Made by a program: the position numbers and the translations under genes. From Mycoplasma zalophi (lineage in GTDB: Bacteria > Bacillota_I > Bacilli_A > Mycoplasmatales > Metamycoplasmataceae): a stretch of 64,000 nucleotides of DNA. The stretch is from contig NZ_JAOOPZ010000001.1 of the NCBI RefSeq assembly GCF_025486335.1, forward strand, positions 62,001-126,000, in the 5' to 3' direction. Shown piece after piece: positions 44,631-60,200 of the stretch. Below the pieces are notes generated by a model. The model was given only the letters and a program-made list of their open reading frames with translations, made no database searches and was not told the origin of the DNA. Each line of letters begins with the position of its first letter. Position 1 is the first letter of the stretch.

Positions 44631-45476
44631 TTAGGCTGTTTTTTCTAAAAATTTACCAATTCCATTGTCATCATTGGAATCAAGTATTCATGTTAGTCCC
44701 ATTGTTTTAGCTTCTGTTTTAATTTCTTCTCTTGCTTGTCCTAAAACTGCTCTATATTTAGCTACTTTAAACATAGGTAAATCATTTTTTTCATCACCAA
44801 AAACACATGTATCTTCAAATTTTGCAAAACCATTATCAAAGATATAATTTAAACCTGTTCCTTTATCTGAATCTTTAGGAATAATATCTAAAATAACTCC
44901 ATTTGATTGTAATGAATAAATATCCTCTAATGATGATAATTTTTCTCTTACTTCATCCATGTTTCCTTTAACTTCATTAGTAATACAAATTATTTTAAAT
45001 ATTTCATGTTTTGTTACATCAAAATCATTTTCCATTTCTTGAATATTTACTTTAAATTCATCTTCTAATTTATTATTAACATGTAATAATTTTGAAACTC
45101 AATCACTTTCTTTTACAAAATGTTTATAATAAATTGCTTCTGTTGTATAAACTAAAGTTGTTGTTTGTTCTGAAAATAAAACATCAATAATTTGTTTTGC
45201 GTTATCGTGAGGAATAGTTCTTTTAGAAATAATTTGCTTAGTTTTTCAGTCATAAATAATAGCACCATTACAAAATGAACAAGGAAAATCTGGTTCAATT
45301 TGCGCCATAAATTTCATACTTATTAAAGGTGTTCTTCCTGTATTTATTGAAAATCTTTTTCCTAATTTTTTTAGTTTCTTTATTGTTTCTAAGGTTTCTT
45401 TGTTTATTTCTTTAGATGAATCTAATAATGTTCCATCTAAATCAAAAATAAAATTGTTTAATTCTGTTAAATTCAT
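44631..45476 (-). CDS. Cof-type HAD-IIB family hydrolase
   Basis: 281 residues. HAD motif I FDLDGTLLDSS, motif II (INTGRTP), motif III Lys in DKGTGL and motif IV GDEKNDLPMF are all present. The C2B cap domain lies between motifs II and III. Such proteins dephosphorylate sugar phosphates or flavin precursors; the substrate cannot be told. No ribosome site precedes the ATG. TATATT lies 11 bases upstream. Confidence 0.93.
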
Positions 45477-45564
45477 ATTTTAATTTTAATATATAAACTA
45501 AAAAAATGATAATTAATATAAAAAAGAGTTTTTTATTAGATAAATAAAATTAATTTATATAATA

Positions 45565-45570
45565 TATAAT
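45565..45570 (+). promoter_or_regulatory. -10 box of the P-type ATPase/ABC operon
   Basis: TATAAT, 47 bases before the ATPase start, in the gap divergent from the HAD gene. Confidence 0.45.
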
Positions 45571-45617
45571 TTAATATTAATAAGTAACTATATAAAATAT
45601 GTACAAGGATGGTTATT

Positions 45618-48428
<2,811 letters not shown>

Positions 48429-48429
48429 T

Positions 48430-50253
48430 ATGTGAAGAATAATAAAAAGTATGCCACTTAAATATAAATTAGTGGCTGCATTAAGTATTTTATTTACTGT
48501 TTTACAGATTTCAATTTTTTTGTTATTTCCTAATTTAATTTCACAATTAATTGGTCAAGTTGCAACATTTGCTTCAAGAAACGAAGAAAAAGCGAATATT
48601 ATTATAAAAATTATTGGAATTGTAAATTTAGGACCTTATGATTCACCAACAGAAGCAATAACTCATATTTCAATATTATTTATTGGAACAATGATTTTAG
48701 GTGTAGCATTTGGAATGACCGCTACAGTTTTAAGTAATTACGTAGGTATTAACGTATCGAAATCACTAAGACAAAAATTGTTTTATCATATTCAATCTTT
48801 AAATAGTGAAAAAATTAATGAACTTTCACAAGAAAAATTAATTACTAATTTAACAAATGATATTGCAAAAATTGAAGATGGGGTAATTTCAAGTTTAAGA
48901 AGAAGTATTTTAGGGCCAATATTTTTTATTGGGGGATTTGTTTTTGCTATCTTAACAAACTTAAAACTTTCAATTTCTTTTGCTGTTTTAATACCGCTGC
49001 TTTTAACACTAACAGGAATAATTTTTTGAAAAGGATTACCATTATTTAAAAAACAACAACAAATAACTGATCAAATTAACCTAGAAAGTAGAGAAAGTAT
49101 TAATGGTATAAAAGTTATAAAATCATATAACTTAGAAAAAAACCAAGAATCTAAATTTACTAAAATTAGTAATTTATGATTGGGAGTATCAATTAAAAGT
49201 AATTTAATTCAAATATTTGCATTTATTATCACAATGATATTGATTAACATTTCAACAGTAGTTATTTTGGCAATAGCAGGAATTTCAAGACCTAATTTAG
49301 AAAATGCTACTCCAGATGTTATAAATGAATATCAAAACTTTATAGTTTCAATTAATGCATTTATGGGTTATTTACAAGTTGTAACTCATGGACTTGTAAT
49401 TAGTATTTTTGTTAGTGTTTACTTATTTAGAAGTCAAGTTTCTGCAAAAAGATATTTCTCAGTTATCGAAATTAAAAATAACCTAATAACAAACAAAAAC
49501 AATACAAAACAAATAGATTCTGGATCTATTGAATTTAAAAATGTATGCTTTAGATATTTCAAAGACTCAGAAAAAAGAGTATTAGAAAATTTAAACTTCA
49601 AAATTCAAGCAGGTCAAACTATTGGAATAATTGGTCCAACAGGTTCAGGAAAAACTACATTAGCAAATTTGCTTGTACATGAATGAGATGTAGAAAATGG
49701 AGAAATTTTAATTGATAATCAAAACGTAAAAGAATATAATCAAGAAAACATTAATTCAAAAATTTCATATGTATACCAAAAACCATTTTTATTTAGTGGA
49801 TCAATTTTAAAAAATATGCACCTTGCAAATCAAAACGCAACAAAAGAAGATATAGATAAAGTTTTAAAAATATCTGATGCTTATGATTTTGTTTACAGTT
49901 TTGAAGATAACTTAGATCATAATATTTCTCAAGGTTCAACTAATATAAGTGGTGGGCAAAGGCAAAGATTATTTATTGCACAAGCGCTCTTAAAAAATCC
50001 AAAAATTTTAATTTTTGATGACTCAACCAGTGCATTAGATAATAAAACTGATAAAATAGTCCGTCAAAACATAAAAGAGAATTTTAAAAATTTAACAACT
50101 ATTATCATTAGTCAAAAATTAAATTCAATTCGTGAAGCAGATAAAATTCTTGTACTTGAAGATGGTAAAATGTCAGGTTTTGATTCTCATGATAATTTAT
50201 TAAAAACAAATAAACTATATCAAGAAATTTTTGAGTCACAAGGAGGTAAATAA
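48430..50253 (+). CDS. ABC exporter half-transporter, degenerate ATP-site subunit
   Basis: 607 residues: six-span membrane domain, then nucleotide-binding domain with Walker A GPTGSGKT and signature ISGGQRQR. Walker B is LIFDDSTSALD, so the catalytic Glu is Asp, and the switch His is Gln (ISQKLNSI). It pairs with the next gene as a heterodimer with one weak ATP site. Strong AAGGAAGG site; starts two bases after the ATPase stop. Substrate unknown (multidrug- or lipid-like family). Confidence 0.93.
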
Positions 50254-52073
50254 TGAGATTTGGACCACCAAAACATCCTAACGGTCAACAAATTCCAATA
50301 AATTACCGTAAAGAATTTAAACATTTAATTAGTTTATATGACATTCCAAAATATGCAATATTTTTAATTTATTTAGTAACTTTAATCGCAACTGCAACAA
50401 TTATTGCAACAAATTACTTAATAGGTTGAGTATTTGATAGATATTTTTCTGTCGATGCCTTAAACAATGGATTTGATGCAAATAATTTTATTTTAATTCT
50501 AGTTGCTATAGCTACTTGCTACATTGTAAGTAACTCAATGTTATTAGCAACAAATGTTTTTAGTGTAAAAGCTAGTCAAAAAGCCGCAACTCAAATAAGA
50601 CTAAAAGCATATAATAGATTAATGAAAATGCCAATAAGCTACTTTGATAAACAAAATTCAGGTAGTTTAATGAGCACTTTAACAAATGATATAGACATGG
50701 TTGCTCAGGGACTATTATTGGTAATTTCTAAATTTATGATTTTGATAAATTTTACAATATTATCAATTTCTTTAATATTTATTTTAAGTCCATATTTAGC
50801 CTTGCTGTCAATTGCATTAATAATATTTTTATACTCATTTTCTTTTATATTTTTAAAATTAGCAATGCCTCAATTTAGAGCAAGACAAGATAAATTAAGT
50901 AATTTAAATGGTCATATTGAAGAGATTATAAAAGGTCAACATTTAATTAGAACATTTAATAAAATTGAATTAGCAAATAGAGAATTTGATACATTTAATA
51001 ATTCATTAGTAAAACCTTCATTAAAAGCAAATATTTTTTCACAAATGGTATATCCATATTCAAATTTTGCAAGTATGTTATTACAATTAATTGTTACTAT
51101 CGTGGGTACATTACTAATATTAAATAACAAAAGTGGAGGTAATGGTGTTTTAACTTTTGGAAATTTAATTGTTATTACAATGTATTTAAAAATGTTTACA
51201 AACCAATTGCTAGAATCAGTTGATATAGTTTCTTCTGTACAAGCCGCTGTAGCATCAAGCTCAAGAATAAGAGAATTAGCAAATTTAAAACCTGAAGTGG
51301 ATCAAACTAAATTAGAAAATATTAATGATTTTAAAGGGGATGTTAAATTTGAAAATGTTGATTTTTCATATACAAATAACCCCGATAAATTGCAACTAAA
51401 AAATGCAACATTTTGAGCTAAAAAAGGGCAAACAATTGCAATTGTAGGTCCAACAGGCGCAGGTAAAACTACAATTGTTAATTTACTTTCTAAATTCTAT
51501 TTACCACTAAAAGGAGATATTCTTTTAGACGATAAAAATATTCTTTCAATTAGTGAACAATCATGAAGAGATCAAATCTCAATTGTATTACAAGACACTT
51601 ATTTATTTAAAGGTACTATCTTAGAAAACTTAAGATATGGTAACTTAAATGCAACAGATGAAGAAATTAAGCAGGCAGCTAAAATGTCATTTGCAGAAGA
51701 CTTTATTTTAAAATTAGATCATGATTACAATACAATAATTGACCAAACAGGTTCAATACTAAGTCAAGGTGAAAGACAGCTAATTGCAATAACTAGAGCA
51801 ATTTTAGCAAATAAAAATATTTTAGTTTTAGATGAAGCAACTTCAAATGTTGACACACAAACAGAGAAAAAAATTCAAAAAGCAATGTTACATTTAATGG
51901 AAGGGAAAACTTCATTTGTTATCGCTCACCGTTTATCTACAATAGTATCTGCAACAGCAATTTTAGTAGTTAATAATGGTAAAATTATTGAAAAGGGTTC
52001 TCATGAAGAACTTATGGCATTAAATGGATTTTATACAAAAATGTATAATACAGGTTTTGAAGATAACGAATAG
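50253..52073 (+). CDS. ABC exporter half-transporter, catalytic subunit
   Basis: 606 residues. Six-span membrane domain, then Walker A GPTGAGKT, Walker [12 protein letters not shown] with catalytic Glu, and switch His (IAHRLSTI). The signature is the altered LSQGERQ. Complementary to the preceding subunit: its Walker motifs with the partner's ISGGQ make the competent site. Overlaps the previous stop by one base (TAATG) with an AGGAGG site. Confidence 0.94.
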
Positions 52074-52081
52074 GATTATTT

Positions 52082-53641
52082 ATGGATCAATGAGAAATTT
52101 GATTAAATTATTATCAAAAAGATAAAAAATCAATTACAACAATAAAAAAAGAATTAGCTAACCCAAATAGTAATTTTTTCAACGAAATAACTATTAAAGA
52201 TTCAGAAATTATTGGACCTTGTGGTTTAGGGGAATGAAAAATCAATGAATTAGTTTCAGCAAAATGAGCTTATGCATTTTGTGATGTTTTAAATTCATTA
52301 CAAGATTTATCAAAACTTAAAATATTAATAACTCATGATGGTTCTGATCAAAATTTAGCTTCTTGTGTTCAATCTTTTGCAAATGTTTTAGGATCACAAA
52401 AAATAAAAACATACTTACAACTTAATAATCAACCTATTACAAAAGATTTTGCATTATTTACATTAAAACAAACTAAAAGTTTCACAGTTTTAATCCATTT
52501 TGGACTTTATTCACAAAATAAGCAAACAAAATCAATTTCGTTTTATCAAGGGGATGGATTAAAAATTCCTAATCGCTTTTTTGATGATGTAAAAATAAGA
52601 TTTGAAACATTTAAAAAAACAAATATTAAACATTTAGATTCTCAATCAACATATTTAAATACTGAATTATTACTACAGGAATATGTAAAAAATATTTTAA
52701 AGTTAAGATTAAGATCTAATGATAAAAAAATGCTAAAAATTGGAATTATTCCTACAAACTCTAACAAAAGCATATTAACTAAAGTTTTAGGACAGTTAGA
52801 TTTTTCATATAAATTTATAGAAAAAGAATTTATTATAAAAAATGATTCATTATTTACTTTTAAATATGTAAAAGAATTGCAGAATTTTTACATTGTTGAT
52901 TTTTCAGAAAATAATGAAAAATTAACAATTTATAAACATAAAATACTGAATCAATTTAAAAAAATTGAAGAAGATGATGTTATAGGTCTTATTTTGGATT
53001 ACATTGGTTTACATAAAAATAAAGAAAATGATGATACTTTTATAAAACAAATTATTTTATCCGATTTTATATCTGATAAATTAAAAATATACAGTGAAAA
53101 ATACTTTGAAAATTCATTGAAAATAGATCAATTAATTAATGATGGTGATTTTAAATCTACTTTAAAATACATCTACATAAACGAAGATGCAAAACTATTT
53201 AGCAATATTGAACATATGACAAAATTTAACCCTATTATGTTGTTTTTAATTTTATCTGAATTATTAAATTATCAATTAACTCAAAATAATGGTTTAAATT
53301 CTAAATTAGATAGTCTGAAAAAATTCTCAGAAAATCACAAAGTAACTAATTTTGATTTTGCAATTGAACAAGATTTTGTTAAAAATATTATTGAATGATT
53401 ATCAGGAGTTGGAGAAATAGCTAATTTAAATATAATAAATAAAAAACTTTTAACGCATTTAAATAACAATAAAGAATTATTTCTATTTCAATTCTTTTTT
53501 CCCAATAAACAATGGCTGACTATTAAATTAGATAAAAAAGAAAGTAAATTAATGTTTTATTTTTACTTTACAAACAACTCAATTAAACCTAAAGAAATAA
53601 AAAAATTCTTTATTGATAATTTAAACATTTTAAATAAATAA
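52082..53641 (+). CDS. Phosphohexomutase-like protein lacking catalytic motifs
   Basis: 519 residues. The beginning (EIWLNYYQKD, then IGPCGLGEWKINE at 44-56) lines up by eye with the start of bacterial phosphoglucomutases, where FGTAGLRG-x-x-G is expected. The segment NPIMLFLILSELLNYQLTQN matches their late helix. The catalytic serine loop (TASHNP type), metal loop (DxDxD) and C-terminal phosphate loop (RxSGTEP) are all missing; residues 137-147 (LIHFGLYSQNK) fall where the serine should be. I call it a probable pseudoenzyme. Last gene of the ATPase/ABC operon, with an AGGA site 7 bases upstream. Confidence 0.6.
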
Positions 53642-53654
53642 TTTGCATTAAAAT

Positions 53655-53690
53655 TTAAAAAATCATTCTTTATGTTTGATTTTTTTATTT
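53655..53690 (+). terminator. Terminator after the phosphohexomutase-like gene
   Basis: AAAAAATCA / TGATTTTTT stem with an 11-base loop and further T. Confidence 0.65.
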
Positions 53691-53756
53691 TACTTATTTA
53701 CGGAAAACAAATAATTTTATATTAAAATATAAAGTAATAATGTGAAAAGGAGAGTT

Positions 53757-54764
53757 ATGGGTTTTTTAACAAAACTTAAACAACGTATTTTCAATAATTC
53801 AAAAACAGATGATTTAAATAAAGAAACCAAAAAAGTAAATACTTATGTTTCTGGATTAACCAAATCTAATAGTTCTTTTACAAAATTAATTAAAGAAATA
53901 GAAAATAAGCACAATAAAATTGATGAAGAATATTTTGAAAACTTAGAAGAAATATTAATAATGAGTGATATTTCTATGAAGCTTGTTGATGTTCTTATTA
54001 AAGAAATAAAAAAAGAAGTTAAAATAGAAAATATTGAAGATCCAAAACTAATTAGAGAAATAATAGCCGATAAATTATTTACACTTTATGTTTCAAATTC
54101 AACTGTAGATACAGCTTTAGATGTTCAAAAAGGTAGATTAAATGTAATTTTGGTAGTTGGTGTAAATGGAGCAGGGAAAACAACTTCTGTTGCAAAACTA
54201 GCAAATAATTTTCAAAAACAAGGTCTAAAAACTCTTGTTGTTGCTGCTGATACATTCAGAGATGCAGCGGTTGAACAATTAGAACAATGAGCAGATAAAG
54301 TTAAATTTAATTTATTTAAACCTCTTGAAAATGAAAAAGATCCTTCTGCCGTTGTGTTTAGATCATGTGAAGAAGCTATTGAAAAAAAATATGACGTTTT
54401 ATTAATTGATACTGCAGGTAGATTACAAAACAAAGTAAATTTAATGAATGAACTTGCAAAAATTAAAAGAATTATTTCTTCAAAAATTGAAAATGCACCA
54501 CATGAAAGTTTGTTAGTTGTTGATGCAACAACGGGACAAAATGGTATTAGTCAAGCAAAATTATTTAATGAAATAACTGACTTATCAGGAATTATTTTAA
54601 CGAAAATGGATGGAACATCTAAAGGTGGAATTATTTTAACTATTAGAGATGAAATAGGAATAAATGTTAAATTTGTTGGATTAGGTGAAAAAGTTGATGA
54701 TTTAATGGAATTTGATTTAGAAACATTTATTTTTGCTTTAATGAAGGATGATAATGACAAATAA
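53757..54764 (+). CDS. ftsY: Signal recognition particle receptor FtsY
   Basis: 335 residues. SRP GTPase with G1 GVNGAGKTT, the DTFRDAAVEQL motif, G3 DTAGRLQNK and G4 TKMDG. The short N domain lacks the long acidic A region of E. coli. An upstream GTG (53742) is rejected: AAAAGGAG sits 5-6 bases before the ATG. Docks SRP-ribosome complexes at the membrane. Overlaps ylxM. Confidence 0.96.
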
Positions 54765-54981
54765 CGACATAGAAGAGAGAGAATTTTTTTCTATTGCATT
54801 TGAAAAATACCAAAACTTACTAACCCAAACACAAAAGCAAGCACTTTATTTACATTTATTTGAAGATTTAAGTTATAGTGAAATTGCAAAAGAACTTGTA
54901 ACAAGCAGAAGTGCAGCTTTTGATGCTGTAAAAAAAGCAAAACAAAAATTACTTAAATTTGATAAAAAAATTTCTGATTAA
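54754..54981 (+). CDS. ylxM: SRP-associated HTH protein YlxM (UPF0122)
   Basis: 75 residues with a sigma-4-like helix-turn-helix (LSYSEIAKELVTSRSAAFDAV). YlxM usually lies before ffh; here it follows ftsY and overlaps its last codons by 11 bases. The start at 54754 is chosen because AAGGA lies at a proper distance. Confidence 0.9.
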   Translation: MTNNDIEEREFFSIAFEKYQNLLTQTQKQALYLHLFEDLSYSEIAKELVTSRSAAFDAVKKAKQKLLKFDKKISD

Positions 54982-55054
54982 TTATTTAATTGCATTTTTT
55001 AAAAGTAAAATAAGCATTAATAATGTAAAATAAAAGAAATAAAAAGAGGGGATT

Positions 55055-55771
55055 ATGGAATACAAACGGGTTTTAATTAAATTATCTGGAGAAGGATTAG
55101 CAAATAAACAAAAGTCATTAGCAATAGATTATGAATTAGTACAAAAATTTGCATCACAACTTAAAAAAATTATAAATAGTGGTGTTGAAGTTGCAATAGT
55201 TGTGGGTGGTGGAAACTTTTGAAGAGGAACCAGCGCTGAAAAAAATGGAATTAACAGAGTAAGAGCTGATTATATAGGTATGTTAGCAACTACAATGAAT
55301 GCACTTGCACTACAATCTGGATTTGAAAAACATGGACTTGAATGTCGTGTATTATCATCACTAACAATGGATCCAAAAGTTTGTGAAGTTTATATTAATG
55401 AAAAAGCAAAAAAATATTTATCAAATAAAGAAGTGGTAATATTTGCAGGTGGAACAGGAAGACCTTTTTTCACAACTGATACAGCATCAACACTTTTTGC
55501 AAGTGAAATAGAAGCAGAAGCAATATTAATGGGCAAAAATAATGTTGAAGGTGTTTATGACTCAGACCCTAAAATAAACCCTAATGCAAAAAGATTTAGT
55601 GAAATTTCATACACCGAGATTTTAGATAAAGATTTAAGAATAATGGATTTAACTGCTGTAAGTATGGCTAAAGATAACAATATTGAATTACTAATTTTCA
55701 ATATAAATGAAGAAGATTCATTGCTAAAGGCAATAAACGGAACAATAACACACACAAGAGTACACAAATAG
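55055..55771 (+). CDS. pyrH: Uridylate kinase
   Basis: 238 residues. UMP kinase of the amino-acid-kinase fold: KLSGEGLA at the N-terminus, IVVGGGNFWRG (TGA for Trp) and FAGGTGRPFFTTD for phosphate and UMP binding. First of pyrH-frr-cdsA-polC, the conserved order. AGAGGGG ribosome site. Confidence 0.97.
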
Positions 55772-55778
55772 GAGAAAC

Positions 55779-56330
55779 ATGGAAATAGATTTATATTTAA
55801 TGGAATTAGAAGAAAGAGCCAAAAAAGTTATTGATAATTTTGATAATCAAATGCAAAAAATTGCTGTAGGAAGAGCAAATCCAAATTTAGTAAATAAAAT
55901 AAAAGTAGATTATTACGGTTCAGAAATGACTTTAGATGAATTAGCTTCTATTGCTATTGCAACCCCTTTACAATTACTAGTAAAACCTTATGATGTTGGT
56001 TCAACCAAAGAAATTGAAAAAGCAATTAAAGATTACAATTTACCAATTCAAATTGCAAATGAAGGTAACCAAATTAGATTAACTTACCCTTCAATGACTA
56101 CTGAAAAAAGAAAAGAAATGGTTAAAGAATTAAATCATTTAACAGAACAAGCAAGAGTTGGAATTAGACAAATTCGTCAAGATATTAATAAATCAATTAA
56201 AAATGATAAAGAATTAAGTGAAGACATTCAAAAACATTATTTAGATGTAATTCAAAAAAATGTTGATTCAAATATCGATAAAATAAACAATTTATCTTCT
56301 GTAAAAGAAAAAGATTTATTAACAATATAA
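55779..56330 (+). CDS. frr: Ribosome recycling factor
   Basis: 183 residues. Splits post-termination ribosomes with EF-G. The N-terminal VGRANPNLVNKIKVDYYGSE segment and C-terminal helix KNDKELSEDIQKHYLDVIQK are typical. AGGAG site; 7 bases after pyrH. Confidence 0.97.
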   Translation: MEIDLYLMELEERAKKVIDNFDNQMQKIAVGRANPNLVNKIKVDYYGSEMTLDELASIAIATPLQLLVKPYDVGSTKEIEKAIKDYNLPIQIANEGNQIRLTYPSMTTEKRKEMVKELNHLTEQARVGIRQIRQDINKSIKNDKELSEDIQKHYLDVIQKNVDSNIDKINNLSSVKEKDLLTI

Positions 56331-56331
56331 T

Positions 56332-57258
56332 ATGAAAAATATAATAAAAAGATCGAAAAGTGTTTTAATATTACTACTGATTTTAATACCTCTAATTTTT
56401 ATAACTTATTATGGTCAGTTTGTTGGTAAAATTATTGGCTTTTCTTTTTATTTATCGATTTCAACATGAGCAGCATATGAAGTTATAAAACATACTAATT
56501 TTAAAGAGATATCCAAAATTTTTATTATTTTAGCTTCACTGAGCATTTGAGTTTTTCCACTTAATTTATTTACAAGCGACTTATTTTTTAATGATTTAAC
56601 AGGTTATCCTATTGAGTTTACAAAAATTAGTTTGAACTTTGTAATGTACCCTATCGATTTTGGTAAGTTTGCATATTTTAATGTTATTTTAGCATTTATA
56701 TTTTTAACAATTGCTTACTTTATAAGCTTTGGAAAAGTTACTTGAAAAGATTTTTTAATTGCTACATTTTCCGCAATTTTTATATCATGATTTTTTAAAA
56801 TTTTGTTTGTTATCAATATTGCTAATTTTTATTATTTAATTGCTTTAGAACTTATTGTTGCAGCAGTAGATACTTTTGGATATTTTGGAGGTTATTTTTT
56901 AGGTCATAAATTTATAAAACAAAATTTAATGCCAAAAACTAGTCCTAATAAAACTTATGAAGGTGCTTTCTTTTCTTTATTTTTTGGTTTAATAGTAACC
57001 TTTTTAGTTGGTTACTTAGGATATCTAACTCACAATTCTTTTGCCACTATGTTTACAAATACTCCACAAATAGTTTTAGCTGTATTACTATTGAGTCCTT
57101 TTGCTATTTTTGGTGATTGAATGTTTTCAAAAATGAAAAGGTATTTTGGAATCAAAGATTATAGTAATTTAATTCCTGGTCATGGGGGAATTATGGATAG
57201 ATTAGACTCTTTGAGTTTCGTTACAATTATTTGAACAATTTTATTTATTTATGTTTAG
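56332..57258 (+). CDS. cdsA: Phosphatidate cytidylyltransferase (CDP-diacylglycerol synthase)
   Basis: 308 residues, about eight membrane spans. The CTP-transferase signature is present (SPNKTYEGA, then [14 protein letters not shown]). Makes CDP-DAG for phosphatidylglycerol and cardiolipin. Starts one base after the frr stop with no clear ribosome site, so probably translationally coupled. TGA codes Trp several times. Confidence 0.95.
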
Positions 57259-57267
57259 GAGAATATT

Positions 57268-60200
57268 ATGGATAAAACTCTTTTAAAATTTTGTAATGAA
57301 ATAAATTTTCAACCCGATGAAGATTTTGAAAAATGCTTTGTTGACAATGTAGAATACTCAGAATCAGAAGGTAAATTACATTTACATATCGTTTTTGATT
57401 ATCACATTGGTATTCAAAAATATAAAAATTTCTTAGAAGCTACTAAGAAATTAAATATTCCACTAGACCTGGAAATTTCTGTTCAAGTTCCACAATATGA
57501 CCCAAAAACCATGCTTGATTATTTACAATTTGGATTAGAAAAAGAAAATCCCAGCATTGCTTCAATTACAAAAGAATTATCACATATAAATATTGAACAT
57601 AAAGACCCAAATATTTTAATAATAAAAGGACAAACAGAAACATTCTTAAATAGATTTAATAAATATAAAGAAGAATTTGAAAATGTTTTACATAAATATG
57701 GTTATCCTGAAATAAAAATAATGATACAAAGATTTGATCAAGTTCAAAATAAATCTAATGCAAGCAACATTTACAAAAAAAGCATTGAAGAATTTTGAAA
57801 AAATGAAGACAATAAAAAAGACCAACCCCAAAGCTTTTCAAAACCCGAAAATAATTTTTATAAAAAAAATAAAAAAGAATATAAGGAAGTAAAAATTGAT
57901 GAGCTTGATACTGAGTTTGCAGTAAATTTAAAAATAAAAGGACAAATTTTTAATGTTGAATATAAAAACATAAAAGAAAATTTTACTATTTTAAAATTTA
58001 CAATAAGTGATTTCACAGAAGCTAAAATAGTGACACAAAGAAATCCGGAAATTAAAGATCTAAAAAATGGTGATTTTGTTGAAGTTTCAGGAACAATGGA
58101 TTATGATAATTATTTAAAAATTAAACTTATGAACGCTCACATAATTCAAAAAATCAATCCATTATGAAATAATTTTTTAGACACTGCAGCTAAAAAAAGA
58201 ATTGAGCTTGCAATAAGGGGTAACTTATCCACTCAAGATGGTTTAAATTCTACACAAGATTATATTAATTTAGCACAACGATTAGGTCATGAAGCGATTG
58301 CTATTACAGATACAGATTCAGTACAATCTTTTCCAGATTTAGAAAAAGAATCAAAAAATGCAAATATAAAACCTATTTATGGAGTAACTTCAAATCTTAT
58401 TAGTAAATCTAATGAAATCGTTTATGGCACAAAAGATTTTGATTTAAAAAATCAAAAATACATTGTGTTTGACTTAGAAACAAGTGGTTTAAGTCCTATT
58501 TATGATGAAATTATTGAATTTGGAGCAGTAATAATTCAAAACGGAGAAATATTAGAAAAAATTCAATTTTTTATGAAACCCACAACTCCTATTTCAGCAT
58601 TTACAACTGAGTTAACTAAAATTGATAATGATATGTTAGAAAGTTTAGGACTAAGTCAATTAGAAGGTGCTATGAAAATTCATAGTATTTTACAAAGCGG
58701 TGTTGCAGTCGCTCATAATGCTTCTTTTGATATTGGGCATGTTAGAGAGTTATTTAAGAAACACAATTTACAAGAATTAGATATTTTAGCTTTGGATACA
58801 TTAAATATAGCAAGAATATTATTTCCTCAAAATACACGTTTTAGACTTTCTTCTGTTTCTAAAAAGTTTGATGTTTTTTATGACGATGATAAAGCACACC
58901 GGGCAGATCAAGACGCTAAAGTTTTAAGTGATGTTTGAATAAAAATGATTATAAAACTAGAAAGAGATTTAAAAATCACTAATTCAAGTCAATTAAGAAA
59001 TTACATAGATAGTCTTTATTATTCAAAAAAAATACCTTATGAAGTACGTATTTTAGCGAAAAATCAAACAGGATTAAAACAGCTATTTAAAATTTTTTCT
59101 CAAGCTTCAACTGATAATTACAACGCAGGAGCAAGAATCTTTATTGAAGACTTAGAATTTTCAAATGATTTATTTATTGGCACCTCAACACACAACTCAT
59201 ATTTTTGAAATACAGTTTTCACAGGAACTTCAAAAGATGTTGAGGAATTGATAAAAAAATACGATTACATTGAGTTTGCACCTTTAAGTACTTATAATTA
59301 TCAAATTAAAAAAGGTCAAATTTCAGAAAATCAACTAAAAGATGCTTACAAATGAGTTATTAAATTGGCTAAAAAATATAACAAAATTCCTGTTGCAGTT
59401 AGTGATTGTCGTTATATTGACGCGATTCAAAAATTAGCACATCAAGTGTATATTTTTGCAGATCAAGTAAATGCTAAAAAACATTGATTATTTAACTACA
59501 AAACTAAAGACATTAATTTTTATCCTACTTTAGATTTTAAAACAACAAATCAAATGCTAGATGAATTTAAATTTTTAGAAGATAAACAAACAATTGAAGA
59601 TTTAGTTATTAATAATACACATTTAATTGCTTCACAAATTGAAAAAATTCAAGTTATTAAAGATAAATTATATGTTCCTAATTTTGATAATAGCCCCGAC
59701 AAATTGAAAGAAATTGTTTACAAAACAGCTTATGAAAGATATGGAAATCCTTTACCAGAACTAATTGAAACTCGAATTAAAAAAGAATTAAACCCAATTA
59801 TTGAGTATGGATACAGTGTTATTTACTGAATAAGCCACAAATTAATAAAACAAGCTGGCGATGATGGATGATTAGTTGGAAGTCGTGGATCTGTTGGATC
59901 AAGTATTGTTGCAAACTTAAGTGGAATAACTGAAGTTAATCCACTTCCACCACATTATTTATGTCCTAAATGTAAATATTTAGAAATGTTTGAAACAACG
60001 GCAGAACTATCATGTGGATGGGATTTACCTGATAAACATTGTCCAAATTGTAATGAAGCTTTAATTAAAGATGGGCATTCAATACCATTTGAAACATTTT
60101 TAGGTTTTAATGCTGATAAAGTTCCTGATATTGACTTAAATTTTTCAGGAGAATATCAAAATATAATTCACAATACAGTTAAAGAAATGTTTGGAGAAAA

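Noticed and set aside
45609-45617. ATG at 45609 as start of the P-type ATPase
   Set aside because: It abuts the AAGGA site; the ATG at 45618 has proper spacing.
53742-53756. GTG start for ftsY
   Set aside because: The GTG precedes the ribosome site; the ATG at 53757 has correct spacing.
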